Source: Candidatus Angelobacter sp. Gp1-AA117 (lineage in GTDB: Bacteria; Acidobacteriota; Terriglobia; Terriglobales; Acidobacteriaceae). Taken from it: a stretch of DNA of 64,000 nt. The stretch lies in the NCBI GenBank assembly GCA_003223515.1, contig QHVI01000065.1:1-64000 (forward strand). The letters are read 5' to 3'. A program made the translations under genes and the position numbers. Positions 1 to 9,228 of the stretch are shown piece after piece (the first letter of the stretch is position 1; each line of letters starts with the position of its first letter). The notes below the pieces were generated by a model. That model searched no databases. It worked only from the letters and a program-made list of their open reading frames with translations, and was not told where the DNA came from.

Positions 1-168
1 TGCTTGGGCAAACGACGAATCGGGGAGATCGCCAGCCTGGAACAAGAAGTGTCCGCTTGGAACCAAGAGGTAAACCGCCAAGCTATTCAGATTCAATGGA
101 AGTTTGATCGTGCGAAAGCGAGAGAGAAGTTTCGTTATTCTCCCATAATTACCCGGTCAGAGCACTAG
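1..168 (+). pseudogene. 3' fragment of an IS630-family-like transposase (gene runs off the window edge)
   Basis: Frame 1 reads CLGKRRIGEIASLEQEVSAWNQEVNRQAIQIQWKFDRAKAREKFRYSPIITRSEH*; ends like IS630 transposases (LEREVAAWN..RN....I.W.F....AR.K). Only the C-terminus is in the window, so intact vs truncated cannot be judged. Confidence 0.65.
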
Positions 169-269
169 CCGCTGCCGCAGCGGCCTAAAAATGTAGAAAC
201 TCCAGTCCCCGGACTAAAGTCCGGGGCTTCCACCTGTGCCTTACACCATTTTTTGGACCGGCATAAACA

Positions 270-300
270 CCAAAGCCCGCCGGAAGGCGGGCTTTGGCAC
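270..300. terminator. Rho-independent (possibly bidirectional) terminator 3' of the S41 peptidase
   Basis: Inverted repeat CAAAGCCCGCC-ggaa-GGCGGGCTTTG just downstream of the minus-strand stop at 317. Confidence 0.75.
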
Positions 301-316
301 GTTTAATAAGGTTGGT

Positions 317-1921
317 TTACCGATTGGTCTGGGTTGCGGCAGCCGTGCGTTGCGCCAGCACATGCCTCGCGTTGTCGGACAGTTCTTTGGCCTTGGAAAG
401 CAGGTTCAGCGCAGAGAGCACCTGTGGGTCAGTCTGGGCGCGCACCTTCAATCCTTCCTGCTGGCCGAACTGGGCAATGAAGAGCTCACTCTTGATCTGT
501 GACTTGATCCAGTCGAGTCCATCCTTAATGTCAGCCTCGGTGTAGGAGATCTTTTGCGCGTCGAGGAACTTGCGGAACTCCTGCAGCACCGCATCGGTCA
601 CTTCAAAGCTCTTGTCTACACTGCGTCCCTGCAAGTATCGCTGGGCAAAGTTGAAGAAGGCATATTTCTGAAGCAGCGAATCTTCAAAGCGGGTGGTCTT
701 GATGGAGGCGATCTTCACATCGGGAGTGATGCCGCCGCCGCCATACACTGTCCGTCCGCTGTCAGTCAGCTTTACTTCTTTGCCTGCGTTGTTCTCTTCC
801 TGCTCGCGGTTGTAATAGTAGTCGTAGAGCGAAACGCCGTTATAGTCACGCTGGATCAGGCGTCCGCTGGGCGTGTAGTACTTCGCGGTGGTGAGCGCCA
901 GGCCTGTATCTTGTGAGAGCGGGAAAACCGTCTGTACCAGGCCTTTGCCGAAGGTAGTCTCACCGGCGATCAGGCCGCGATCATGATCCTGAATCGCGCC
1001 TGAAACAATCTCAGCCGCTGAAGCCGTTCCACGGTTTACCAGGACCACGAGAGGAAAGTCCCTGCCGCCGTTGCCGTGGGCAGCGCGATAAATCTTCTCC
1101 GGTGAACTGCGGCCGCGATGCGAGACGATGACCTGTCCCTTTTTGAGGAACTTATCAGCCACGCCCACGCCTTCATTCAGCAGCCCGCCGGGGTTGCCAC
1201 GCAGGTCGAGCACCATGCCTTTCATGTCACCGAACTCATCGAGCGCATCTTCCACCTCGTGCTCGGTGGTCTCATTGAAGCTGCTCACATGCATGTAACC
1301 GACGCCCGGCCGCAATTCGAATTTCAGATCGACGCTGTTGCGGGGAATCTCATCCCGCACCACGTTGAACTCCAGGGGCTTGTCTGAGCCCTCGCGCAAA
1401 ATCGTGATGTGTACGTTGGTGCCCTTCGCACCCTTCAGCATGTCGGCCACGTCACCGGCGTTCAAGTTGTCGGTGGGCTTGCCGTCCACGGCAATGATCA
1501 CATCGCCGGGGCGAATGCCGGCTTTGTAAGCAGGCGTGCCCACAAACGGGGCCAGCACGATGACCTTGTTATTGCGCGGGGCAATGGTCATTCCCACGCC
1601 GTAATATTTGCCGCGCTGCTCTTCGCGCAATGACGAGTACGACTTGGGATCGAAGAAGTTGGAGTGCGGATCGAGCACGTGGAGCATGCCAGGGATCGCG
1701 CCGTTGTAGATGGCTTTGTCGGCGTTCACCGGCTCTGCATAGTTCTGCTCTACGAGATCATAAATCTCGGCGAACTGGCGCAGGTTGTCGCGAACGTCAT
1801 TATCGGCCGTTGGAGCCGAGCTGTTTCTCTGGCTGAAGCCAACGCCCAGAAAGCCGCACACAAGAATAACGAGAAGAATAAAGAAGAGCGAACGACGCGA
1901 ACGACGCGAACTACGAGACAT
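317..1921 (-). CDS. S41 family C-terminal processing peptidase (CtpA-like) with PDZ domain
   Basis: 534-aa ORF; N-terminal membrane/signal segment, PDZ region (KAGIRPGDVIIAVDGKPT), S41 core (VLDLRGNPGGLLNEGVGVAD, GTASAAEIVSGAIQDHDRG..GETTFGKGLVQ). Confidence 0.95.
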   Translation of the reverse strand: MSRSSRRSRRSLFFILLVILVCGFLGVGFSQRNSSAPTADNDVRDNLRQFAEIYDLVEQNYAEPVNADKAIYNGAIPGMLHVLDPHSNFFDPKSYSSLREEQRGKYYGVGMTIAPRNNKVIVLAPFVGTPAYKAGIRPGDVIIAVDGKPTDNLNAGDVADMLKGAKGTNVHITILREGSDKPLEFNVVRDEIPRNSVDLKFELRPGVGYMHVSSFNETTEHEVEDALDEFGDMKGMVLDLRGNPGGLLNEGVGVADKFLKKGQVIVSHRGRSSPEKIYRAAHGNGGRDFPLVVLVNRGTASAAEIVSGAIQDHDRGLIAGETTFGKGLVQTVFPLSQDTGLALTTAKYYTPSGRLIQRDYNGVSLYDYYYNREQEENNAGKEVKLTDSGRTVYGGGGITPDVKIASIKTTRFEDSLLQKYAFFNFAQRYLQGRSVDKSFEVTDAVLQEFRKFLDAQKISYTEADIKDGLDWIKSQIKSELFIAQFGQQEGLKVRAQTDPQVLSALNLLSKAKELSDNARHVLAQRTAAATQTNR

Positions 1922-2217
1922 TATTGAGGTTCCTCAGATTCCGGAATCGTGTTGAAAGTATAACACTGGCCAACAAGGCTCAGGCCGTCCATTGTAAGAT
2001 GCTCCCCAAAGCCCCCTGGATGCGGAGAAAGGATGTGGAAACTGCCTCTTTAGAAGGCTTTACATCTCCCTTTCCAGCCTATGCCTGGGGGCCACCCAAA
2101 TCCCCGTTAGAACTAAGTAAACACCAGTGTTTTCAACATTAAGAGAGACGTAATTTTTATGGAAATGGAAGCACAAAAGCAGCAATTCCGCTGTATGATT
2201 ATTCCTACACAAAACCT

Positions 2218-2532
2218 ATGAACCTCGGTTTCTCTGAAGTCGCTTTCCTGGTGCTGATCGCCCTGGTCTTGTTCGGGCCACGCCGACTGCCGGAGATCGC
2301 CCGCGAAATGGGCAAGTTTATGGCCGAATTCAAGCGCGCCAGCAGCGATTTCCAGAACCAGATTCATCAGGAAATCAACAAGTTAGAGTTGGAAGAAACT
2401 GCTAAGGGTGTGAAAGACACGGTGAAAGAAGGCGTTGATCTCACCGAGGAACATAACTCCATAGCCTCCGCTATAAGCCGCCTTACCGAACGCGTCAAGA
2501 CTACCATCCCCCCTCAGGATTACGATGCCTAA
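2218..2532 (+). CDS. tatA: Sec-independent translocase TatA/TatB family subunit
   Basis: MNLGFSEVAFLVLIALVLFGPRRLPEIAREMGKFMAEFK: TatA/B TM helix, FGP hinge and amphipathic helix; overlaps tatC. Confidence 0.9.
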   Translation: MNLGFSEVAFLVLIALVLFGPRRLPEIAREMGKFMAEFKRASSDFQNQIHQEINKLELEETAKGVKDTVKEGVDLTEEHNSIASAISRLTERVKTTIPPQDYDA

Positions 2533-3337
2533 TGTTGCAGTAGGAACAGACTTACAGCCTCAGGAAGAAGAACGGCAGTTAGGCTCCATGGGTCTTCTGC
2601 AGCACCTGGAAGAGTTGCGCAAGCGCGTTATTATCTCTCTGATTTCCATGGTGGTTGGCTTTCTTGCCTGCTGGAAATTCGCCGGATATATATTCCAGTG
2701 GATGCAGGCCCCTCTAACTGCGGCACTCAAGGCCCATAATCTCGACCCTCATCTGGCTTACTTGAATCCTACAGACCCGTTCAACATGTACATGAAGGTC
2801 GGGTTATATGCCGGGATTTTTGTTGCTTCGCCGGTCATCCTGTACCAGGTGTGGTTATTCATCTCGCCGGGACTGTACCGCCGGGAAAAACGCTTTGTCA
2901 TCCCTTTCCTGATCCTGTCAGTAGGGTTATTCCTGAGCGGCGGGCTTTTTGGACACAAGATCGTCTTCCCGGTCGCACTGGACTTCCTGATCGGATATGG
3001 CGGCGACTTCAAGCCGGTCATCACCATCACCGAATACGTGGATTTGTGGCTCACCATCATTCTGGGACTGGCCATTATTTTTGAATTACCGATCGTAATC
3101 GGGTTTACCGCCATGATGGGCGTGGTGGATGCCAAGTTCCTCTTCAAGCATATTCGCGGCGCCGTATTCCTGTTCTTTGTCGTGGCCGCCATACTTACGC
3201 CGACCACCGATCCCCTGAACATGACGATCTATGCCGCGCCCCTGATCGGCCTCTATGTGTTGAGCATTGGTATTGCCTGGCTGGTGCACCCCAAGCAGCG
3301 GCGCAAGCGCAAAGAAAAGCAGCAAAATAAGGGATAG
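2525..3337 (+). CDS. tatC: Sec-independent protein translocase TatC
   Basis: LGSMGLLQHLEELRKRVIISL N-terminus and multiple TM segments typical of TatC; overlaps the preceding gene. Confidence 0.95.
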   Translation: MPNVAVGTDLQPQEEERQLGSMGLLQHLEELRKRVIISLISMVVGFLACWKFAGYIFQWMQAPLTAALKAHNLDPHLAYLNPTDPFNMYMKVGLYAGIFVASPVILYQVWLFISPGLYRREKRFVIPFLILSVGLFLSGGLFGHKIVFPVALDFLIGYGGDFKPVITITEYVDLWLTIILGLAIIFELPIVIGFTAMMGVVDAKFLFKHIRGAVFLFFVVAAILTPTTDPLNMTIYAAPLIGLYVLSIGIAWLVHPKQRRKRKEKQQNKG

Positions 3338-3456
3338 CTAACTCATGGCAAAGCTTTTGCTGGAAGCTAGCAGCCAGGAGCTAGCAGCTTCTCCACTGCA
3401 TCAAACCCTGTGCAATTCGCATTGCCACTTGTCACGACGGAAGGGCACGTATATCT

Positions 3457-4320
3457 TTGAAGCCACAAATGTCAGAACTGCAAAAGAAAGCCACGGGTCT
3501 GAAAACAGACCTGCTCAAAGCTGTTTCCAAACTTCAGCAAGACGTCTCGCCCAAAGGTGTGCACAGGCTGCGCACCACCATCCGCCGGGTTGAAAGTCTT
3601 ATCGAGTATTCGCAACCAAAGCTCAGCAAAAAACAGCAGAAAGCGCTGGAAGAAATTGCAGGTGTGCGCAAGCGCGCCGGCAAGATAAGAGACATTGACG
3701 TGCAGATTCAGCTTCTCAGCGAGATTAGTAATGGCTCTACTGCTCTCGACCGGCGAATGTTGACGCAGTTGCTGAACCGCAAGCGCATGCGCCAGGTGCG
3801 CCGTCTGGCTGCATTGATCAGGAAACTTTCCGATTCCCGTGTAGCTGCCCGGCTTCAAAAGATCACGGACAAACTCAGGCCGGTTCAGTCTCCGGAAGAA
3901 ATGACAGTTCCTCTGCAGCGGGCCGAAGCAGAATTATCAAAGCTGGCGGCGGGCTACGGCCAGGGGCAGCCCCTGAAACCGGCCAGGCTGCACCAGTTGC
4001 GCCTTGACCTGAAGCGCATTCGCTATACAGCCGAACTGGCGGGGGAGTCTCTTCAGCAGGAGCAGTTTCTGGCAGCCATGAAAGCAGTCCAGGACGCAAT
4101 CGGCACATGGCACGACTGGGAGACCCTGGTGAAGACTGCGGAAAAGCACTTTGCCGATCGCGTGAATTGCCCGCTGCTGACAGAAATCCGCGCTCTCATG
4201 GCCGCAAAATATGCTGTCGCAGCTTCCACGGTGACCGGCCTTTTTGCTACCGGCGCTCACGCAGCCAGAAAGCAGCCTCGTTCCGCCGCTCCTGTAACTA
4301 TGCTGGTCCAGCGGGCATAG
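3457..4320 (+). CDS. CHAD domain-containing protein
   Basis: KGVHRLRTTIRRVESLIEY, RKRAGKIRDIDVQ, LHQLRLDLKRIRYTAEL: conserved His/Arg motifs of CHAD domains. Confidence 0.9.
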   Translation: MKPQMSELQKKATGLKTDLLKAVSKLQQDVSPKGVHRLRTTIRRVESLIEYSQPKLSKKQQKALEEIAGVRKRAGKIRDIDVQIQLLSEISNGSTALDRRMLTQLLNRKRMRQVRRLAALIRKLSDSRVAARLQKITDKLRPVQSPEEMTVPLQRAEAELSKLAAGYGQGQPLKPARLHQLRLDLKRIRYTAELAGESLQQEQFLAAMKAVQDAIGTWHDWETLVKTAEKHFADRVNCPLLTEIRALMAAKYAVAASTVTGLFATGAHAARKQPRSAAPVTMLVQRA

Positions 4321-4356
4321 AGACATACACATTCGATAAATCATCAAAGCTAACGA

Positions 4357-5871
4357 ATGCCGGTTTTTGCCGCTGTCGATATCGGTTCCAATTCCGTCCG
4401 CCTGAGCATTGCTGAACTGCAGAAGGCCCGGCTCATTCCTCTTCATCAAGATCGCGAAGTTACCCGGCTGGGCGAAGGTGTCTTTCGTGACGGCAGCCTT
4501 GATCCTCAGGCCATGGCGCACTCTCTCAAGGTGCTGCGGCGTTTTCACCGGACTGCCCAGAGCTATGCGGTAGACCGCATCCGCGTCGTGGCCACCAGCG
4601 CCATGCGCGACAGCAACAATGGACGCGTCTTCGCCGAATGGGTGCGCTCCGCCACCGGATGGAAGATCGAAATCATCTCCGGCCTTGAAGAGGGCCGCCT
4701 CATCCATCTTGGTGTAATCGCCAACCTGCGCGGACGCCCGGGGGCGCTGCTGCTGATGGATCTTGGTGGCGGAAGCTGTGAACTGACCTACTCCCAGCAA
4801 GGACACATCAAGGAGATCGTTACTCTTCCATTGGGGTCCGTGCGGCTGACCGAAGAGTTTCTCGACCATGATCCTCCCAGAAAAGATGAACTCAACCGGC
4901 TGCGTGAATTCATTGCCGAAGAGGTGGCCCGCATCCCGCGCCAGTTAGTGCAAACGCATGTTCAGACCGCCATTGCCACTTCAGGCACGGCGGCGGCGCT
5001 GGCCGAAGCCGCCCAATCGCTCAAGCTCTCTCGCAACGCGGTGACCACGACTGCCGCAGGGAAATTGTTTCAGCGTCTGGCTGCGCTGTCAGAGAAGCAG
5101 CGCGCAACCATCAAGGGCATCAATCCCAAGCGCGCGGAAATCATTGTCGCAGGCGCCGCGGTTTTCGAACACGTGCTGGATTCCTGCGGGCTGAAGAGTT
5201 TTCGCTACTCGCCTCTGGGACTGCGCGACGGCCTGCTCGCGCAAATGGCCGCTGAATACGACCAGCACACGCGTTCCCACCAGCAACTTGAGGCCGACCG
5301 CCAGGATGTGCTCATGAATCTGGGCCGCCGCTATCGCATCGATGCCGCCAACTCCGAGCACGTGCGCGAGTTGGCGCTCTCATTGTTTGATCAGCTTCGC
5401 TCTGTGCACCGGCTCGACCGAGGATTTCGCGAGTGGATCAGCGCCGCCGCCTTGCTCTGCGAAGTGGGCGCATACATCAACCCCGTAGGCCGCCATCGCC
5501 ACACCTACTACATCATTTCGCAATCCGAGCTGTTTGGATTCACGCCGGTGCAGCGGCAGATGATCGCCGTGATTGCGCGCTTCCAGGGCAGCTCGCGGCC
5601 GGACATTCGTGAGCGTCTCATCAAGTTATTACCGGCTCAATTACGGGGAGAGGTGATCAAGGCGACAGCCATTCTTCGCCTGGCTCGCGCCTTGAACCAG
5701 GGCCGCCGCGCCGCCGTGCATTCTGTTCAGGCGGCTGCGCGGGGCGGAGACATTACCATTTCGGTGAAAGCCAGCAAAGCCGGGGCTGAGTTGGAATTGT
5801 GGGCAGCGGAAAAAGAGGTGCCTTATTTCCGCGAGGTCTTTGGCCGCGAACTTCTCTTAAGGTCCGTCTGA
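4357..5871 (+). CDS. ppx: Ppx/GppA family exopolyphosphatase/pppGpp phosphatase
   Basis: AAVDIGSNSVRLSIAE, VATSAMRDSNNG, LLMDLGGGSCELTY motifs of the ASKHA Ppx/GppA family plus C-terminal HD-like region. Confidence 0.92.
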   Translation: MPVFAAVDIGSNSVRLSIAELQKARLIPLHQDREVTRLGEGVFRDGSLDPQAMAHSLKVLRRFHRTAQSYAVDRIRVVATSAMRDSNNGRVFAEWVRSATGWKIEIISGLEEGRLIHLGVIANLRGRPGALLLMDLGGGSCELTYSQQGHIKEIVTLPLGSVRLTEEFLDHDPPRKDELNRLREFIAEEVARIPRQLVQTHVQTAIATSGTAAALAEAAQSLKLSRNAVTTTAAGKLFQRLAALSEKQRATIKGINPKRAEIIVAGAAVFEHVLDSCGLKSFRYSPLGLRDGLLAQMAAEYDQHTRSHQQLEADRQDVLMNLGRRYRIDAANSEHVRELALSLFDQLRSVHRLDRGFREWISAAALLCEVGAYINPVGRHRHTYYIISQSELFGFTPVQRQMIAVIARFQGSSRPDIRERLIKLLPAQLRGEVIKATAILRLARALNQGRRAAVHSVQAAARGGDITISVKASKAGAELELWAAEKEVPYFREVFGRELLLRSV

Positions 5872-6353
5872 AGCTCGCGAGCGATCCTGGGTGTGACCAG
5901 CCAGTGCAGCGTGCCGGTCCTTCCGTTCATCTCCACCTTTGCAACTGCGCCTTTTTTGAATTCAATCTGCGCCGCGCCCGTGGATTCAGAAATGCTCCTG
6001 CTCAGGAACTCAGCGAAGCTGGGATTGTGCCCAACCACAATGATGGCTTCAGATTTTTTGTAGCGCGCCAGCATGGCCTGAAACTCCTCGAACTTCGCTT
6101 CCGGACGAAGCGCGTCTTCTACCTTGATGGGAGTCTCAAAGGCCAGCTCATTAGCAGCCATCGATGCAGTCTGCGTGGCGCGTTTCAAAGGGCTGCTGAT
6201 GATGTGATCTATACGCACATCGAGCTGCGCCAGCATTCTTCCGATGTATCGCGTCTGCAGAATGCCCTCATCATCCAGAGGACGCTTCTCATCTTTCCTG
6301 GAGTTGAGCGTCTTCTTCCCCGCCGCCGCATGTCGTAAAAAATAAATGGTCAT
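5823..6353 (-). CDS. sixA: SixA-like phosphohistidine phosphatase
   Basis: MTIYFLRHAAAGKK (RHG-type motif), SSPLKRATQTA, IIVVGHNPSFAEFL. Confidence 0.9.
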   Translation of the reverse strand: MTIYFLRHAAAGKKTLNSRKDEKRPLDDEGILQTRYIGRMLAQLDVRIDHIISSPLKRATQTASMAANELAFETPIKVEDALRPEAKFEEFQAMLARYKKSEAIIVVGHNPSFAEFLSRSISESTGAAQIEFKKGAVAKVEMNGRTGTLHWLVTPRIARELQTDLKRSSRPKTSRK

Positions 6354-6427
6354 ATTCGTTCAGGAGCAGTTCACCTTACTTGTACTGGTTTCCGATGACC
6401 CGATTTCAGATCACCCGATGGCCCGAT

Positions 6428-8584
6428 CTAATGGTGCACCACACGCTTTTTCCGCACCGGCATTTTCGGCCTGTACTCCAGCGGCTCCGGAATATCACTC
6501 ACCGTAGCCGTCCCTTCCGCCGTTGCAATCAGGAAATCCTGTGAGCTGAAAATCTCGCCCGGCTTGCGGCGTGTGGGCCGCACGTAGCGCCCGCTGCGAT
6601 CCAGGAAACGCACCTTGATATTGTCCGCAAGATAGGCAGCCAGTATCTCATCTTTGATCCGGTCTTTCAGTTGGATGTCGAGCACCGGGGCCAGTACTTC
6701 CACGCGCTCATATAGATTGCGCGGCATCCAGTCGGCGCTTGAGATATAGATTTCTTCTTTGCCGCCGTTGGCAAAATAAAAGATGCGGCTGTGCTCCAGG
6801 AGCCGGCCTACAATGCTGCGCACCGCAATGTTTTCGCTGATGCCCGGCACACCCGGCCTCAGGGAACACATGCCACGCACGATCAGCTCGATCTTTACTC
6901 CTTCCTGCGAGGCGCGGTAGAGCGCCTGAATCACGTTCTTATCGAGCAGGGCATTCATTTTGGCAACAATGCGCGCGGGCCGGCCTTCGCGGGCATGCTC
7001 CAGTTCGCGCATGATGAGTGAAAGAGTGGTGGTCGCCAGGTCTACCGGTGAAATCGCGAGCGGCGCATAGCTTTGCGCCTCGGCATGAGCCGTGAGATAG
7101 TGAAACACCGAATGCACGGCGGCCGTGATCTGCGGAGAGGCAGTCAGCAAGCTTATATCGGTGTAGAAGCGCGCTGTGACGGGATTGTAGTTGCCGGTTC
7201 CGATGTGCACGTACCGTCGCGTCACGCCATCAGGATCGTGCCTTACGATCAGGGCGAGCTTGGCATGGGTCTTCAGGCCCACCAGTCCGTGATAGACCTG
7301 CACCCCGGCATCTTCCATGCTGCGTGCCCACTCGATGTTTGTGGCCTCGTCAAACCTGGCTTTCAGCTCCAGCACTGCGATGATCTCTTTTTCCGCCGCC
7401 GCCGCGATCAGTGCCTCGGCAATCGGGGAATTCTCGCTGGTGCGGTAGATCGTCTGCTTGAGCGAGATCACCGCCGGATCGGTCACGGCGCTCTCGATGA
7501 AATCCACCACCGCGTCAAATGAGTCGAACGGATGGTGCAGCAGAATGTCATGCTTGCGCACTTCCGCAAAAATATTGCTGCTGCTGGCGGGCAGGCGCAG
7601 CTCACGGGTAATGAATGGCTTGTACTTGAGGTTGGGACGCTCGGTGAATTCGTAGAAATGAAATAGCCGGGAAAGATTCACCGGTCCCGGGGTGTGGAAG
7701 ATCTGCCAGTCTTCGAGCTCAAACGTCTGCTGCAATCGGGCCGCAATTTCCGGATGGGCATCAGCGTCGATCTCCAGGCGCACGGCATCGCCTTTGCGCC
7801 GCCTATGCAGCTCCGTGCGCACGCTTTCCAGCAGGTTGCGGCTCTCTTCTTCTTCCAGGTAGAGATTGCTGTTGCGGGTTACACGGAATGATGCAACCGA
7901 AAGAATGTCATACCCGCGATACATGCGCGCCGCATAATGTGTGAGCAGGTCGGCAAGAAAGATGTAATGAATACCGGAACTCGAGGGCAGCCTCGCCAGC
8001 CTTGGCAGCACCCGCGGAACTGTAATTACACCGATGTAGGTGCCGGCGGCGCGCCGTTTGCGTTTCAGCAGCAGGCCGATACACAGGGCTTTATTCAGTA
8101 CCCTTGGAAACGGGTGCGCAGGATCGACCGTGACCGGCGTCAGCAGTGGATCGACTTCCTTCTGGCAATATTCATCGATGAATTCCACCTGCTCCGGGGC
8201 AAGGTCTTTGAGATCGAGAACGCGGATGTTCTCCCGCGCCAACGCCGGCAGCAACTGCTTGTTCCAGCATTCGTACTGCTGTTCTACAAACTCATGCGTC
8301 TCCCGCGCAATCAGTTCGCGCTCCTGCTGGGCGCTGAGCGCATCCGGACCGGAATCGATGAACCCGTCTTCAATGCGCTGCAGCAATCCGGCGACCCTGA
8401 CCTCGAAGAATTCATCGAGGTTGCTGGCGCTGATGGCCAGAAATTTCACACGTTCCAGAAGCGGATTACGGTCGTCATTGGCTTCTTCCAGCACGCGCCG
8501 GTTGAAAGCCAGCCAGGAGGCCTCTCGATTGATATATAAGGACGGATCGTCCACAGACCTTTTCATGGGCAAAATGATTCTCAA
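6428..8584 (-). CDS. ppk1: Polyphosphate kinase 1
   Basis: YINREASWLAFNRRVLEEA N-terminus, HPFPRVLNK, LKTHAKLALIVR (catalytic His region), YVHIGTGNYNPVTARFYTD. Probable start at the second Met. Confidence 0.95.
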   Translation of the reverse strand: MRIILPMKRSVDDPSLYINREASWLAFNRRVLEEANDDRNPLLERVKFLAISASNLDEFFEVRVAGLLQRIEDGFIDSGPDALSAQQERELIARETHEFVEQQYECWNKQLLPALARENIRVLDLKDLAPEQVEFIDEYCQKEVDPLLTPVTVDPAHPFPRVLNKALCIGLLLKRKRRAAGTYIGVITVPRVLPRLARLPSSSGIHYIFLADLLTHYAARMYRGYDILSVASFRVTRNSNLYLEEEESRNLLESVRTELHRRRKGDAVRLEIDADAHPEIAARLQQTFELEDWQIFHTPGPVNLSRLFHFYEFTERPNLKYKPFITRELRLPASSSNIFAEVRKHDILLHHPFDSFDAVVDFIESAVTDPAVISLKQTIYRTSENSPIAEALIAAAAEKEIIAVLELKARFDEATNIEWARSMEDAGVQVYHGLVGLKTHAKLALIVRHDPDGVTRRYVHIGTGNYNPVTARFYTDISLLTASPQITAAVHSVFHYLTAHAEAQSYAPLAISPVDLATTTLSLIMRELEHAREGRPARIVAKMNALLDKNVIQALYRASQEGVKIELIVRGMCSLRPGVPGISENIAVRSIVGRLLEHSRIFYFANGGKEEIYISSADWMPRNLYERVEVLAPVLDIQLKDRIKDEILAAYLADNIKVRFLDRSGRYVRPTRRKPGEIFSSQDFLIATAEGTATVSDIPEPLEYRPKMPVRKKRVVHH

Positions 8585-8865
8585 TTAACCGCGCATACTA
8601 CCAATGGTATATGAAAGGAGTGTTAATTTTCGCGCGGCCTGGATTCTATCCATAGTGTCTATGGAGCAGTGTATATGAGACCCACGGAGGAGTGTTTATG
8701 GAGCGCAGCCGCCCCCGGCTGCGCGGATGACTCTTTCCCAGGGCTTTTGCTTGTGCCCCGCCTTGTTCACTGGGTACGTTCCATTAGGGCAAGGTTTAGC
8801 TAAAAGCCAGCAGCTTGTTCCTTCCCCTTGACATTCTACTAGAGCAAGCAGTATCTTCCCCCAGA

Positions 8866-9228
8866 ATGTCTACTAAAGAAGAAAAACAGCGAACCGAACT
8901 GCTGCAAGGTACCCTCGATCTGCTGATCCTGCGCACCCTCCTGCTGGGCCCAGTCCATGGCCATGCCATCGCCAAAGCCATCGAATACAACTCTGATGAA
9001 GTGCTGCAGGTCGAGCAGGGCTCCCTCTATCCGGCGCTTCACCGGCTGATCAAGCGCGGATGGATCACGGCCGAAGAGGGTATCTCTGAAAACAATCGCC
9101 GCGCCAAGTTCTACCGGCTCACGGCCAAAGGCCGGAAGCAACTCGCGCTGGAGACCACTAAATGGGACAGGTTCGCGGCCGCCATTGGACGGATTCTCCG
9201 GCCCGGCGAGCAGGAGAGCAAGTCATGA
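8866..9228 (+). CDS. PadR family transcriptional regulator
   Basis: [39 protein letters not shown]...[19 protein letters not shown]: PadR wHTH. Confidence 0.92.
   Translation: MSTKEEKQRTELLQGTLDLLILRTLLLGPVHGHAIAKAIEYNSDEVLQVEQGSLYPALHRLIKRGWITAEEGISENNRRAKFYRLTAKGRKQLALETTKWDRFAAAIGRILRPGEQESKS

Noticed and set aside
2758-3222. 154-aa minus ORF across tatC
   Set aside because: Antisense to a convincingly conserved gene; no family features.
3937-4869. 310-aa minus ORF overlapping CHAD and Ppx genes
   Set aside because: Shadow ORF; both sense genes have clear conserved motifs.
8585-8760. Repeated GGAGTGT/TATGGAG strings upstream of the PadR gene as a regulatory array
   Set aside because: Copies are imperfect and irregularly spaced; cannot be distinguished from chance.
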